From NCBI GenBank assembly GCA_947034895.1, contig OX344765.1:28091001-28155000 (forward strand): a stretch of DNA of 64,000 nucleotides, in the 5' to 3' direction. This document shows, piece after piece, positions 1-11,368 of the stretch; position 1 is the first letter of the stretch, and each line of letters starts with the position of its first letter. A program made the position numbers and the translations under genes. The stretch is from Rhytidiadelphus loreus (taxonomy: Eukaryota > Streptophyta > Bryopsida > Hypnales > Hylocomiaceae). Below the pieces are notes generated by a model. It searched no databases. It saw nothing but the letters and a program-made list of their open reading frames with translations, and had not been told where the DNA came from.

Positions 1-1770
1 ACTTCGTAATCGGTGACTTACATGCACATTCATGAGTGCATTCAATCATACGTAGCACTTACAGAACGAATGCATCCCTATGAAAATGAAATTCGACCAT
101 AGTAAGTTTGTAACTGCCTTCCCAGAAAATGCTTCATCTTCCAATGACATGCCTGTCTCATTCAAACAACTACAAGAGAAAATTATACAACGACATTGAG
201 GGGATTTGAAGCCTTCAAGGCGTTCGAACTGTTACATTATTCTGTACAAGTTAGTGCTTCACACACATGGAATATGCTAAGCGTTAGTATAGAATTCAGC
301 TGTTGTACAATTCATGTTCTCGTCTACTACTTTTTCAATGACAACGACATAATCATGGAAGACTTCACACCCAAGCCTTGTACACAAATGACAAAAATAG
401 CAACTGCCAATTCACTCTCAAACACAATTTCCGTACACTTTGAAACCATTGAATGAAAGCTAATACGCAGCTATATATGTCAAATACCAATTTCCTATCA
501 TGTACCCCTCATCATCAGTTATGTTCAATGACTAATTTTCCCAAAAATACGCAACATCAACCTCAATGTGGCACTACAGATGCGCTTATGTTGTCATTAC
601 ACATAGTCACTTAAAAAACAAAAAAGAGAACACCGTTCTATGTCTACTTCACCATGCACTACATGTACTTCATAAAGATTGAGCTCATATAGACGGACAG
701 TTATTGCACATGTGTAATCGAAATAGTAATTTCTAAGTAATCAACAAAGCCCTTTTATCCATTGACACTGTGTACGAATTAGTTCTTCAATCCATAAGCT
801 CCTGCTCATTTCAAGTTTCCATAGGCCCCATTAACCGTTTTTGCAAAACTATGATCATTGTACATGTTGAATTCAGTATCTTCATTTCTATTCGTGTCAC
901 AGTTGAGTTCATTGCTTACTCACTCTCGACTACATCAGCTTTCTGTTCAACAGTCCAAAGTGCTTGCAGTGCACAAGTCTTTATTTCATTTTTACTTCTG
1001 CACACGATGGATTATTATTCCTCGTAGTAGTTTACGACTTCCTCGTAATAAAAACTAAACGTACTATATGTGAAGATTTTTTTCCACTCATAAGGTAGAA
1101 TTCCATCTTCACGTCTGATTCAAATTCTAGAGGAATCCATAGCACGCCACAACATTTATAACATGAGATGTTGCCCTATTTTCTTGCAAAAATAAATTAA
1201 TGTATGTCAAATCTAACATGAATATAAACTATGATCTTGTACTACACTTACTCAATCTATTTAAAAAAAAAAATCAATTCTTACATTTTTCATACTTAAA
1301 TGTCATCCAAATAGTTTCCACTGTTCTATCAAGTAATCAAGAAGTTCTTAAACGTGGCCACTTGACTATGAACATTAGACTTCTGACATACATATTCAAG
1401 CATACAATAAACGAACCTACCATGCTGAAACATTGCATTCGACTTCAATGTACAAGCAACAGTTCATGCAAGTACAGTGTTTGCGATCATTAACTTGGCA
1501 AGCATCCTTGCAAATCTTTACACACAACTATCTATCTATGAACATCCCATGCATTCAATTCCTCCTCCCATGTCATCAAATATGGAACATGTAAGTCCAT
1601 TGTGTAAGACATGAGAAGTTGTACACAAATAAGACTGTAAAGAACTGGTACGTATCATAATCATGAGATTCAACATTTTCTAAGAGTGTACAGTAATCAA
1701 ACGCCTGAACGGATAAAAATGTTCACAACAATGGTCACTTGTATCATACAATATAGTATGAAGTACTTAC
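1..1770. other. AT-rich stretch, no gene recognised
   Basis: This stretch lies downstream (3') of the TNP2 pseudogene. I looked for the missing C-terminal half of that transposase on the minus strand and did not find it. Only short open frames without family signatures are present. It is probably degraded transposon interior or flank; no terminal inverted repeat was recognised. Confidence 0.4.
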
Positions 1771-3753
1771 CATCCAGTAAGGAAGCTCGAAAAAAATACA
1801 CTTATGCTTCACGCCATGAAGTCGAACAGGGTCTTCGTCAGAATTTTCGACGCCACCTTCTCTGAGGTACTCATCTCTTTCTGTCCCCCACATGCATACC
1901 TCTTCCCCAGTGGGCCTTTCGGGCGCAACTTCCCATTCTTGATGGTTGTTGAATGCAGATTTGGCCCTTCGAAATGGATGATCAGGAGGAAGATACCGCC
2001 TCGCCCCAAGATAGATCATTTTGTGTAGTAGCCGAGCATATTCTGAGCATGTTTCCGGTCCACACAGTGGACAACCTTTATAACCATGAACCTGCTGACA
2101 AGATAGAAGTCCATAAGCTGGGAAATCATTTATAGTCCACATCATAATTGCTCTCAAAGTAAAGGCCCGCTGCCCCTCTAGCTGCGACATATTCACTGCA
2201 GGTACACCAGTCTACAACTTCAATAAGTCACGCACTACAGGACGTAGAAATATGTTGATATTTTCTGTGGTTGGAGCTTTTGGTCCTGGGATCAACACAA
2301 CCAACGAAATGAAAAATTTCTTTGTCAGCAACCATGGAGGAAGATTGTAAATTGTGAACATCAACACCCATGTGGAGTACTTGATAGCATTGTTCTTGTA
2401 TGGAATAATCCCATCTGCTATTAGACCGAGACGAAGATTTGTATTCACTTTGGTAAAGTCTGGATAAAGTTCATCTATGGTTTTCCATTGTAGACTATCT
2501 ACTACAGACCTCATTTTTTGCCCCCTACACTTATGAGAATGATACCAAATCATGTGCTTCGCCACTTCAGGGCACTTGAACATTCTCAAGAAGTGTTTTA
2601 TGAAATCAAAGTACTGCACTACACGTCTCGGAACAGTTTTTGATCCTACAAGAAAACGCGGCTCCTAGCATGTCGGGCACTCGGTCAAGTCCTCCTCATC
2701 CCCCTCGTACAACACATGTCCGTTACTGCAGCAATGGACTTGCTTATGTTGTAGACCCAACTTCATCAACATGGTCTTCACTTCATACGATGTTCTTGGA
2801 AAACAATTTGATGTCAGCAAAAGGTCTCTAGCTATCCAAGTCAGCAAGGCATCGATGAATGTGTGCGGCACTGAGTATAGACTACACAAAGAAAATAACA
2901 CAAGGCCGCATTGTAGATGATTCTGAGTACTTCCTTCAAATACTAGTTGATTGGATTCTCCTATCAAGTACTCCAAATTTTCCTCATTGCACTGTGCCTC
3001 AGCTTCCGCATTCATATCCTCCATACAAGATTGCCCATCATCACTGACAATGTGATTATGAATGTCGTCCACTCTAGCGAAGGCATCTCTTGCCATATTC
3101 TCAACATCAACTGCTGTACTCCTCGGCCAAGTGAATTCAGCATTCGTATGTGCACGTCGTCGGTGGCGATATATCTCTTCCTCGCTATCAGAATGTCTTG
3201 TTGGACCACGAACATGTCGACCATCAACGGTCTGCAAACAATCTTAGCACTTTTGCTCAGTCTTTTATAAACTGATCGATTTAGGTCACCATCATTCATA
3301 AGACTTAGTATAGACAATTTGTGTTGATGATATAAAAAAAATTGAATCCATTCTTGTCACTTGTAGTGAAAAGATTTCTGTTATATGCATTTCTAGAAGA
3401 TACAATTACTGAAAGCAATTTTTCTAGTCATTGTTATTCACATCCAGCAATGGGCAATTTTTAATGTCAATCTTCATTACATGAGAAATAACATATGCAA
3501 AATCTTGCATTACATATTCATGGGACAATTTTCTGAAGACAAATGTGATGTCACTTCCGACTGACAAACTTACCATAATTGGATAAATGAGGAAACGATC
3601 GCGTCTATATCGAAGGTGGTGCCTTGCTACAATCTCCACTTTTTTGATGCGAGCACCTCTACAACGTGTGCATGCGCAGGGATAATGAGGTAAGCCCAAC
3701 TTAGAAGCTATTGAGCGCTCTATGTGATAAGCAGAACTTAATCGTCGACGCAT
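1771..3753 (-). pseudogene. CACTA (En/Spm) TNP2-type transposase, broken
   Basis: This is the catalytic transposase of CACTA DNA transposons (Transposase_21/TNP2 family), here inactivated. Exon 1 (3753..3574) starts at an ATG and contains GLPHYPCACTRCRGAR and HHLRYRRDRF. A GTAAGT donor at 3573 and a TTTGCAG acceptor before 3231 join phase 0 into exon 2 (3231..1771), which ends at another GTAAGT donor. Exon 2 carries the familiar TNP2 blocks in order: the CPTC motif, YFDFIKHFLRMFKCPE, YNLPPWL, PGPKAPT, FTLRAIMMWTINDFPAYGLL, QQVHGYKGCPLCGPETC, HPFRRAKSAFNN and FFELPYW. Two in-frame TAG codons interrupt it: 2665-2667 (just after CPTC) and 2212-2214, the latter where the family normally has Trp. 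The C-terminal third was not found to the left. Family identity is confident; the splice model is inferred. Confidence 0.9.
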
Positions 3754-5348
3754 TTTGGTACTCCTTCCAAGTGTCCTGCACAATACGGTGTAAAAAATGT
3801 CCTCAAAATTCTATAGACTAATAATACTCTGGTGATGACACATCAACGCACTTCCAAACCAAACAAACAATTCAAACTCTACTACTAATAGCATGTGTGC
3901 ACACACATACCAAGCTTCAAGAAATCTAAGAAAGTATAATATTGTATACACAGTCTGTACAAAGTAGGAAAAGCATAATATCATGTACAATATAGGGAAT
4001 TAGTGCAACTGTAGAACACGGCCTCACTGTCTAATCTGAAAGAGTTGTACTGATTGTAGAACACATTGGAAAATGAACTCCCATACCAAACCATGTCAAT
4101 TCGACAAATGTGTGCAACGGATGCCTCATAGTTGAAGACAGTGCACAAGGATTGCGGAAACTATACTAAAAGAGGGTCTATGACAAACTAAAACTTCTCT
4201 TCAATAGAATCACACTATCATATTGTAAATTGACGATGGTCCCCCAAAATACAATAACCATTGTTCAATGAAAGGCACTAACGTTTCCCATTGACGAGGA
4301 GCACGACATTAGCGACTAGTACACTGTCTGACCATGTCACCATGTGAAAGGAGAATACCTTCTTTATCTTTGGAATTTGCTTTAAAGTCAATTCCTCATA
4401 TTGAGAGGACATACAAGTGGAGCTCCAGTGTTCTTATTATCGTCTACCTCACCTGCCGGGATCGCATGGACTCATCAATATGCCATTCATTGGAAAATTG
4501 AGAGCGCTACAAGAAATTCAAGAGTGTCCACATCTGCTTTTCCAAAGAGGATCTGCAAGCATACATGCGATACGAGGAGCACTTCAATCCCAATAATGAA
4601 TCACTAATGAATTTAGAATCCGAGTACAACAATGACTTGCTATGAATTCTTGTGAGCTGACGTATCGCAATGCACATAGACGCAATACATACACTTCTGC
4701 CACACGCACGTGTATGTTCAGTGAATCCAGAATGACGAAGGTCAATGACATGCAGTATAGCATAAACAAAAATTCTTACAAACAGAACTACCACTAAGCT
4801 CCTCTATAAGTTCAATGATATGTCGCAATAGAATACCATACCCAAATTCAGACTCTTCATAGTAACAACACAAGAGTTTGCAACATCCTTCTTCAAAATA
4901 ATTTCAATTTGTTGGAAGAAACCAAACCATCATGCATTCCTTGTCAACGACAAATTCGGTTCAAGTCATAATATAATCCACAACTATGTTGTCAATACGG
5001 CCATTATAGGTAGCCAACAGTTAAACTAGTTCAACAACAGTAAGGTAGTAGTATGCAATTGTGCTCCACAACGTTGGGTGCATATCCCACTGAAGTGCAA
5101 TCCCACTGCATATTGTCGTACCACCTTCCACTATGTTGCCAGACTTATCAATCCCTATCGACGTATATTATTTCTTGTTCAGTCCAAGCACTTGAAGAGC
5201 AAACCTATTTCACGTTAGTAATGAAAAGGTTTCTTTCTGCTCACAATCGCTTAGAGCATAGACAAGCTGCGTTCACTAGGCAAGGACAAAAAACTTTTTT
5301 GAATTCAGGGCATTTTCTATCGCAAGCAATGACTCTTAGTTGTGCATA
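3754..5348. other. Gap between transposon gene remnants
   Basis: No coding region with recognisable family motifs was seen on either strand. It lies between the 5' end of the TNP2 pseudogene and the unidentified minus-strand exons. If the whole region is one element, its central promoter could lie here, but no TATA box or subterminal repeat was convincing. Confidence 0.35.
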
Positions 5349-5779
5349 CTATCTGAAGATAATGGCGGAAGGAAATGCATGCATAACACACTTTCGGAAA
5401 GCACGAGGCAATGCTAGTGGTCCCTGCACTAGAGTAAAGGAAATAAATACACCGGTGTTCGTCATCCATGATGGCGTAGCCCACATTTTAGGTGCCACTT
5501 CAATGCGGCTACCTATAGAAACGCAGGTTCCTAAATGAAAGTATCTCTTTCCAATTGCAAAAATAATATACATACATGAATTTCAATGACGATGAAGATA
5601 TTACCTGGTCGCATGGTGGACAGATTCCCAATGTGCCGCAAGTTGTAAGGCTGTCGTCGCCCATAATTGTTTTCAACAATACAGCTCGCAATAATGTAAC
5701 ATAATGGCCGTATCGTATGATAAGCGAGGTCTACAACATTGTCATTACTGTGTCTCGGAAGTCGTGCCTTCACGTAACC
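5349..5779 (-). pseudogene. Unidentified two-exon coding remnant in transposon region
   Basis: Two minus-strand exons fit together in frame. Exon B (5779..5605) follows a TTAG acceptor and ends at a GTAATA donor. Exon C (5530..5349) follows a TTTAG acceptor and ends in TAG. B is 175 nt and C is 182 nt, so codon phase is kept across the 74-bp intron. Readable segments include ARLPRHSNDNVVDLAYHTIR and, across the splice, MRPGTCVSIGS, then PKMWATPSWMTNTGVF. I recognise no domain. It sits between TNP2 and the TnpA-like gene, so it may be a third transposon protein or a passenger gene. No start codon was identified, and it may be broken. Confidence 0.35.
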
Positions 5780-5893
5780 CTAATGTGAAATTGGATGAAG
5801 TTCATTTCCGACATTCATCCATGTCGACCTCGTTCTATAAACAACCATCTTCCTTATACAGGGAAGGACGTTTCCTCCGTCTCTCTACAGATG

Positions 5894-6202
5894 CTACCAA
5901 TGAGCGTTCGTGATAGGAGAAGCTACTGCAGCATGAATGTGTTGTCTGTAGCAATTCCTGTTCAGAACAATTTTTGTGTTACCGACATGTGCCTTCACTA
6001 ACGTAGTATTTCTGTACACACGTACAACATAGACGATGCATTCTTTTCTAAGTTGATGCATTCGGAAGTGTAAAGCTTCTCGCGCTTCATGTCCTGTTGA
6101 ATCTGGAACTACGTTGGGCAAAACAAGTACTATCTTCAACGAGGGCTTACTGGATATACAAACGTCAATTGTAGGAAGATCCTTTGAAACTGAGGAGGAC
6201 AA
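5894..6202 (-). other. Exon-like open stretch, unidentified
   Basis: A minus-strand open frame of about 100 codons containing segments such as VLVLPNVVPDSTGHEAREAL and FRMHQLRKECIVYVVRVYRN. The composition is protein-like rather than random. A GTAGCA donor lies at its 3' end, but its phase does not join cleanly to the next exon-like piece (5779..5605), so I keep them separate. It begins with a non-ATG codon and has an upstream stop, suggesting an internal exon. No family was recognised; it could belong to the same unknown gene as the downstream exons. Confidence 0.3.
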
Positions 6203-7073
6203 CGAGTGGGCTTGTGGAGGACAATTTTATTGGAAGTGAGAACATCTAGTGGACGGCCTCTTTTCTTTTACCGTAAGTTCTTGTAAATTTGCTTCTGTTG
6301 GTGTACTATCATGAGAGTGAATTGTTTGAATTGACAAATGCCAAGCATGTCCTTGAAGAAGGCAAAGTGACTATGTGAGAATGGACTTTTAAATATGGAC
6401 TCAGTTCACTTAGTACTCTATGCAGAATTGAATGGCAATAAATGCATAATTCCTTCCACTGATGTAGTGAGAGATTGACAAACATGGATGGTAGTTTCTT
6501 TACAATGTTCTATTTCACAAAGCGTAACTGTTGTGAAAAATTATTCTGTGAAAATCACTGCTAAATTCTAGAATTCCGTAGTACACAGAAAATATGAGAT
6601 CATTCCCAGAGAATACCATTTGTTAGAACTATGTCGGAACCCTTCCAACATTGAAGTACAAGTCCGCTTGAACATTATTCAGAACTTGCTAAAGAATTGT
6701 AATTTCATTGCTAATTAACGTGAACTATTCAATAAGACATTCATAGAAGTAGTGCCAGTGGTATAATTTAGAAAAATGATGGTATGAAACATTTCAGTTC
6801 GCGTTGTTTTAAATTTTAGACTTTTGTGCACATGTGAAGAGACATGTTGTCATCAAATTTACTGACAACATTCTTGAAGCTAACTTGCATTTCGTATGAC
6901 GACACACTACTTACTAAGGTAGATGATTGGTCTTCTATTGTAATTTCTAAGAACACTTGAAATGGACAATAGAAATGTCCACATTCAGCCATGTCCATTA
7001 TACAGAAAACCTTTATGAAAAGTAGGTCTTCCCATTATTGCTACGGACTAATTCAATTTCAAAGCTATCGTTA
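6203..7073. other. Short gap, nothing recognised
   Basis: AT-rich sequence between divergently oriented gene remnants. If both sides belong to one element, promoters for both directions would have to lie here. No clear core promoter motif or repeat was seen. Confidence 0.3.
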
Positions 7074-10000
7074 ATGTGGCAGGTTGTTGAAGACAACATG
7101 GTTACTCACCTTACAGCAAAGGACTTGCCTGAACCATGGTATTCCTCGAAAAAAACACCTGCTAGAACCCCAAGGCAGAAGGCAACAATCTGTAAAGAAT
7201 CTGTTGTCAAACAGGTTGACGTGGACAATATGCAGATTGAACCCCGGAAGAGAGGTCGACTAGCTGTCAAGTGTCCTCCAAATGTCATCGCTTCATCGAA
7301 AGTCATTAAAAAAAAAAGAGCTTTGGCAGCTTCAGCTGTAGACCATTTACTTGTTGTTTCTCAAAATTCCGTAGCAAATGTTACTGAACTTCGTCGCAAG
7401 CGAGTCGAAGATGCTGAAGCTTGTGGGAGAACTATTCGAACTATAGCGCCCATGCAGAAGCGGAAAAGTAATTCCAACATGGTCACCACAGATCGAAGTG
7501 AAGTCCAACGGAGCAATGGTTCACGACTACTGGAGGCTTCAGCAGCACGTACATCCATAACAAAATCGTCGACAATGTCACAACCAACAGGTTTGACAGT
7601 TCATTCTTTGGGTAATAATTGTCCAATACATGAAAGAATGACTATACACTATTTCAGCTGCATTGAAATGTGAACATTGTGAACTCATTGAATTGTAGTA
7701 TGCGAATGACTGTTGGGCACATAGTTGCATGTGCTTCTCATGCACTGAAATGAATCTTTTGACAAATGTTTGTTGCATATGAACATATAATCTGAAATCA
7801 ATGATTCACGTACTATTCCTGTATTATACTATTGTATGCCATGCCTTTATGTTCATTGCCTACCACTTAGATGTTCAGGAGGTTCACATTTTAGAATTCC
7901 GACATTTGTATACTTTCCATATTGTAAATTTAGAGGTTAATTGTTTGTGCATAGCCTTTTATGGCAGTGTGATATTGTATGTATTATTTAAACAACATAT
8001 TTTCATGATCTGTTCATATCAATGGTATGGTCATGTCAGGGGAAAAGGATGGATATGAGTTGAATGGCGTTATGTTAGTGGAAGAAACAGAAGGCACAGA
8101 TGAACCTGTTTTTTTGCAGCGACCAGGCAAGGAACCCGTCGTTGAACATGTGCAAGAATTCATTGCATCTCCCATATGCAATGAAAACCTTGACTGTAAT
8201 ATTGAAGGACCATTTCAATTGGAGAGTGACACTGATTCGCAAGGTAGAAATGTACAACAACATTCTGAACGAAGAAGACTGGCTTTTTCACCAAGCACAA
8301 AATTTTCCAAAGAGGTTTGTACGTACCTAATGAAGTTCATGGCTACGTTGACATATGAGTTTAGAGTATATGTTGTCAATATCCATACTACCAACTATAC
8401 ATTCCAATTTCATATAGTAGGGACAGAACATGTATGACACAGTGGCATGTTGAGGACATCTTTGAACAATAGCACAGATAGAAATAAAATGCATTTCATG
8501 AAAGATATTTCCAAAAAAACAATGTTTAGTACCCATGTCAGGGGCGAGGCATCTGTGCAGCCTATTCTTTTCAAGTGGACTATCTACTAGACTGTATGAA
8601 TGATTCAGTCCATGGAATGAGTTACTATCGAAGGACAACATTGTAGAGGATTTTAAGAAAAGTGGTGGACAACGTGGAATATGTGGTGTTCCTTTAGTCA
8701 ATGGAAATTCTATTTCGAAATAGTAGTTGTACTTAGAAATTGGTAATTTTTTAATGATTTCTTGTTCTTCTTAGTAGTTCTTTCATGTTCATATATTTTC
8801 ATTCTGCTCCTAATTGCATATTTTTCTTGCTAAAGCTATTTGTGTAGTTCAACTGCATCCCAAAATGCGATTTCTATGAATTTGCAATTCATCTTTGTAT
8901 CTCAGTTTATACCTAGCTCAGAGCCACTAACAAGTTTTTTGTTTTTTCATAGCATGGGCATGTGTTCAATGTACAACCAAGGTGTTCATTGTACCGTTCA
9001 ACATACATATCTTCTAGCTGGTCCCCTAGTAGAGCATTTGGCACATGAGTTTGAAGAAGGTGTTAGACATTACGGAACATAGTGGAATTCCTTTATTAGC
9101 ACAATTATATTGAAGAAGACATGTCAACTAATTATTTTTCTGGAGTCATTGTGCAGTGCTACAAAGTTAGGGAAATGGAGTACACTAAACCATTCGACAA
9201 ACGTGTCTCTCCATATGGGAAGGAAAATGATGAATCTATATCTAGAAGCACTTCTACAACTTTATGGAGGACCAGTCATCTGTCTGAACCTATAAGTCCT
9301 CCACAACGTCACTTCCAGAGCCCCATTAGCCGGACGGAAGTAAATGCAAACATGAGTGACCACAACTATAAAGAATACTACGATTATCCCTCTCGTGTTC
9401 GATTCAGTGAAGGTAATATACAAGACAAGTCCCTTTTCTTTTTTAAACCACAATGTGTTGGATCAAAATGTAAGTCAACTTCTAGCATTTATTTGTATTG
9501 AATGTCAGTGAATGTCTATTCTGATGAAGATAAGAGTTTTCCATTTTCATAGTTTATATCCTGTGTTTTTCTGACATTCGCATAACATGTTGGTACGTTA
9601 AAAACTTAGAGTGTCCAAGTCCAAAGTGTCATGGAATTAAATTGAAAATTGTGGTCCAGTAGATTATAGGAAGTCATCGGGTTTGTACAGCCGGGATCGT
9701 CGACATCATAGATAGCGGCAGTCATCATCGTCAGAAACTAGGCGTCAATACAAGAGATCTCAATTCACAGAAAATGGTAGACATCATAGAATGCGCGATT
9801 CATCATCGCCAGAACTCATGCGCCAATACAGGAGATTTGCGTCCAGAGAACATTGTGACGGTAGTCTGCGGAGCAAAAGGACATCATACTCTTCGTTGTC
9901 ACCTCCGAGGACAGCCATGAACTCCAAAGACTTGAAAGCAAAGGACTACATGGATTTATCAGTAGTCAAGGATGAGAGCATTGTGCACATGTCACCAGCT

Positions 10001-11368
10001 AGTGATAGGAGGCGACGTCGACATGAACAAGCCCTTCTCGAAGCAAATGCAGGCAAGCGAGAAAGAAATGGGAACAAACCATTTTATTTGACTTTGGATC
10101 TCGAAGGACGACCCTATGGCCCAGGAAGGCCATTATGGATTGCTGAAATAAATAAGCTTGCAATAGCACTTGATCCTTCTTGCACGCACATCAAGAAACA
10201 AAGTTTTCAAGACGTACAAACATTTAAGGATAGATTGGACGAGAAATTTGAGTACTCTGGGAGCTTGAATGAAGATTTTCTAAGGGCATTGATGGGAAAA
10301 GCAGTGACGAAGAAAAGAAGTGAACTAATAGCTATCATTGACAACAATGGATCGCAACCAAAACATATACATCATGAAGTGTGGAGACGGCTTGAGAAAT
10401 TGGCAAGAAGTAAGCAAAGGAGGACAAATCAGAGCAAGGACGTTATGCCAATGCTTGTCGCAGAACACTTGGTAGAACTGGATGTCGGGGCATTGACGGT
10501 GTTCAAGAAAAGCTACGCTCTTTGTTGGGACATTCACCAGATCCAAGTGAAGTTGAAGAGGAAATGCAGAGGGATAAAGGCTATGGAGGACAGAAAACGA
10601 AGAAACGTATATGCGTCAAGGAAGAGAAGGATTGTGCAGAAGTGAGCCTTGTGGATGAAGGCACTTCTATGCAGAATATGACTACGAGAAACCGAAATCC
10701 AAATAATGCAGATGTAGGTCATGTTGAACGTTACAAGCCTGAAGACAGTGGCGTCACTCAGGTTTCTGTGCACTTCAGTTTCTCCATTTCTGTAAATGTG
10801 AAGTACAGAAGTGTTCCATACATTTCTATGTAATAGGCTAGCTTTGTATGATTTGAACTTCAGGACGTACGACTGATGATTTGATATGTGTGAGTTGTCA
10901 CTCGTACTATGTTCACTGGCGTCCGCAAATGTTGAATCTCTTTAATGTGGACATTTTTCTTTTATTCACGGACAGTAGCATTGTAAGTGGATTTTGGTAG
11001 ACAATAAATTGCCTCATATTCACCTAATCCGTGTTCCTCCATTTTAGTGGTTGTAGCAAAAAGTAAAGCATTCCTATTTGTGACAATTAGAGTCTAGTGC
11101 CTATCAAATAGCTTAAGAAATAATGTAACCGTTGATTTTGTTGGAATGTTCTGTTTCTTTGTAGCACATTGGACGAGGTGGTCAAAAGATTCTTCAAGAG
11201 TTGAATGTCATTCCAAAAGTAGTAGTCGACGTACACGGAAGTTCTATCGTTCCAAATTCCAGGAAAATGTCAACAGATGAGTACATCGCGAAGTTGGAAG
11301 CTGAAGTGAAGCTTCTTCAAGCACGCAAAGCGAAATTGTCCACGTCTACTAAAGACTGTCTTTCATAA
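7074..11368 (+). pseudogene. CACTA accessory (TnpA/Transposase_24-like) gene, frameshifted
   Basis: A multi-exon plus-strand gene resembling the second CACTA protein (DNA-binding TnpA, plant Ptta/En-Spm type). Exon 1 (about 7074-7611) is basic and Ser/Lys-rich. It splices in phase to 8040-8314. Further exon-like pieces lie at about 9121-9412 and 9691-10761, and the final exon is 11165-11368 ending in TAA. The core has YLTLDLEGRPYGPGRPLW, IKKQSFQDVQTFKDRLDEKF, EVWRRLEKLARSKQRRTNQS and later LLGHSPDPSEVEEEM. The reading frame shifts near 10480, in a GGGG run, and an in-frame TAG lies at about 9713. The last exon ends in a short coiled coil (DEYIAKLEAEVKLLQARKAK). The start codon is uncertain (ATG 7074 or 7098). 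The family call rests on remembered motif shape. Confidence 0.6.

Noticed and set aside
5053..5538. 161-codon plus-strand frame
   Set aside because: It overlaps minus-strand exons that have consistent splice sites and phase; the plus frame has no family signature and only loose start context.
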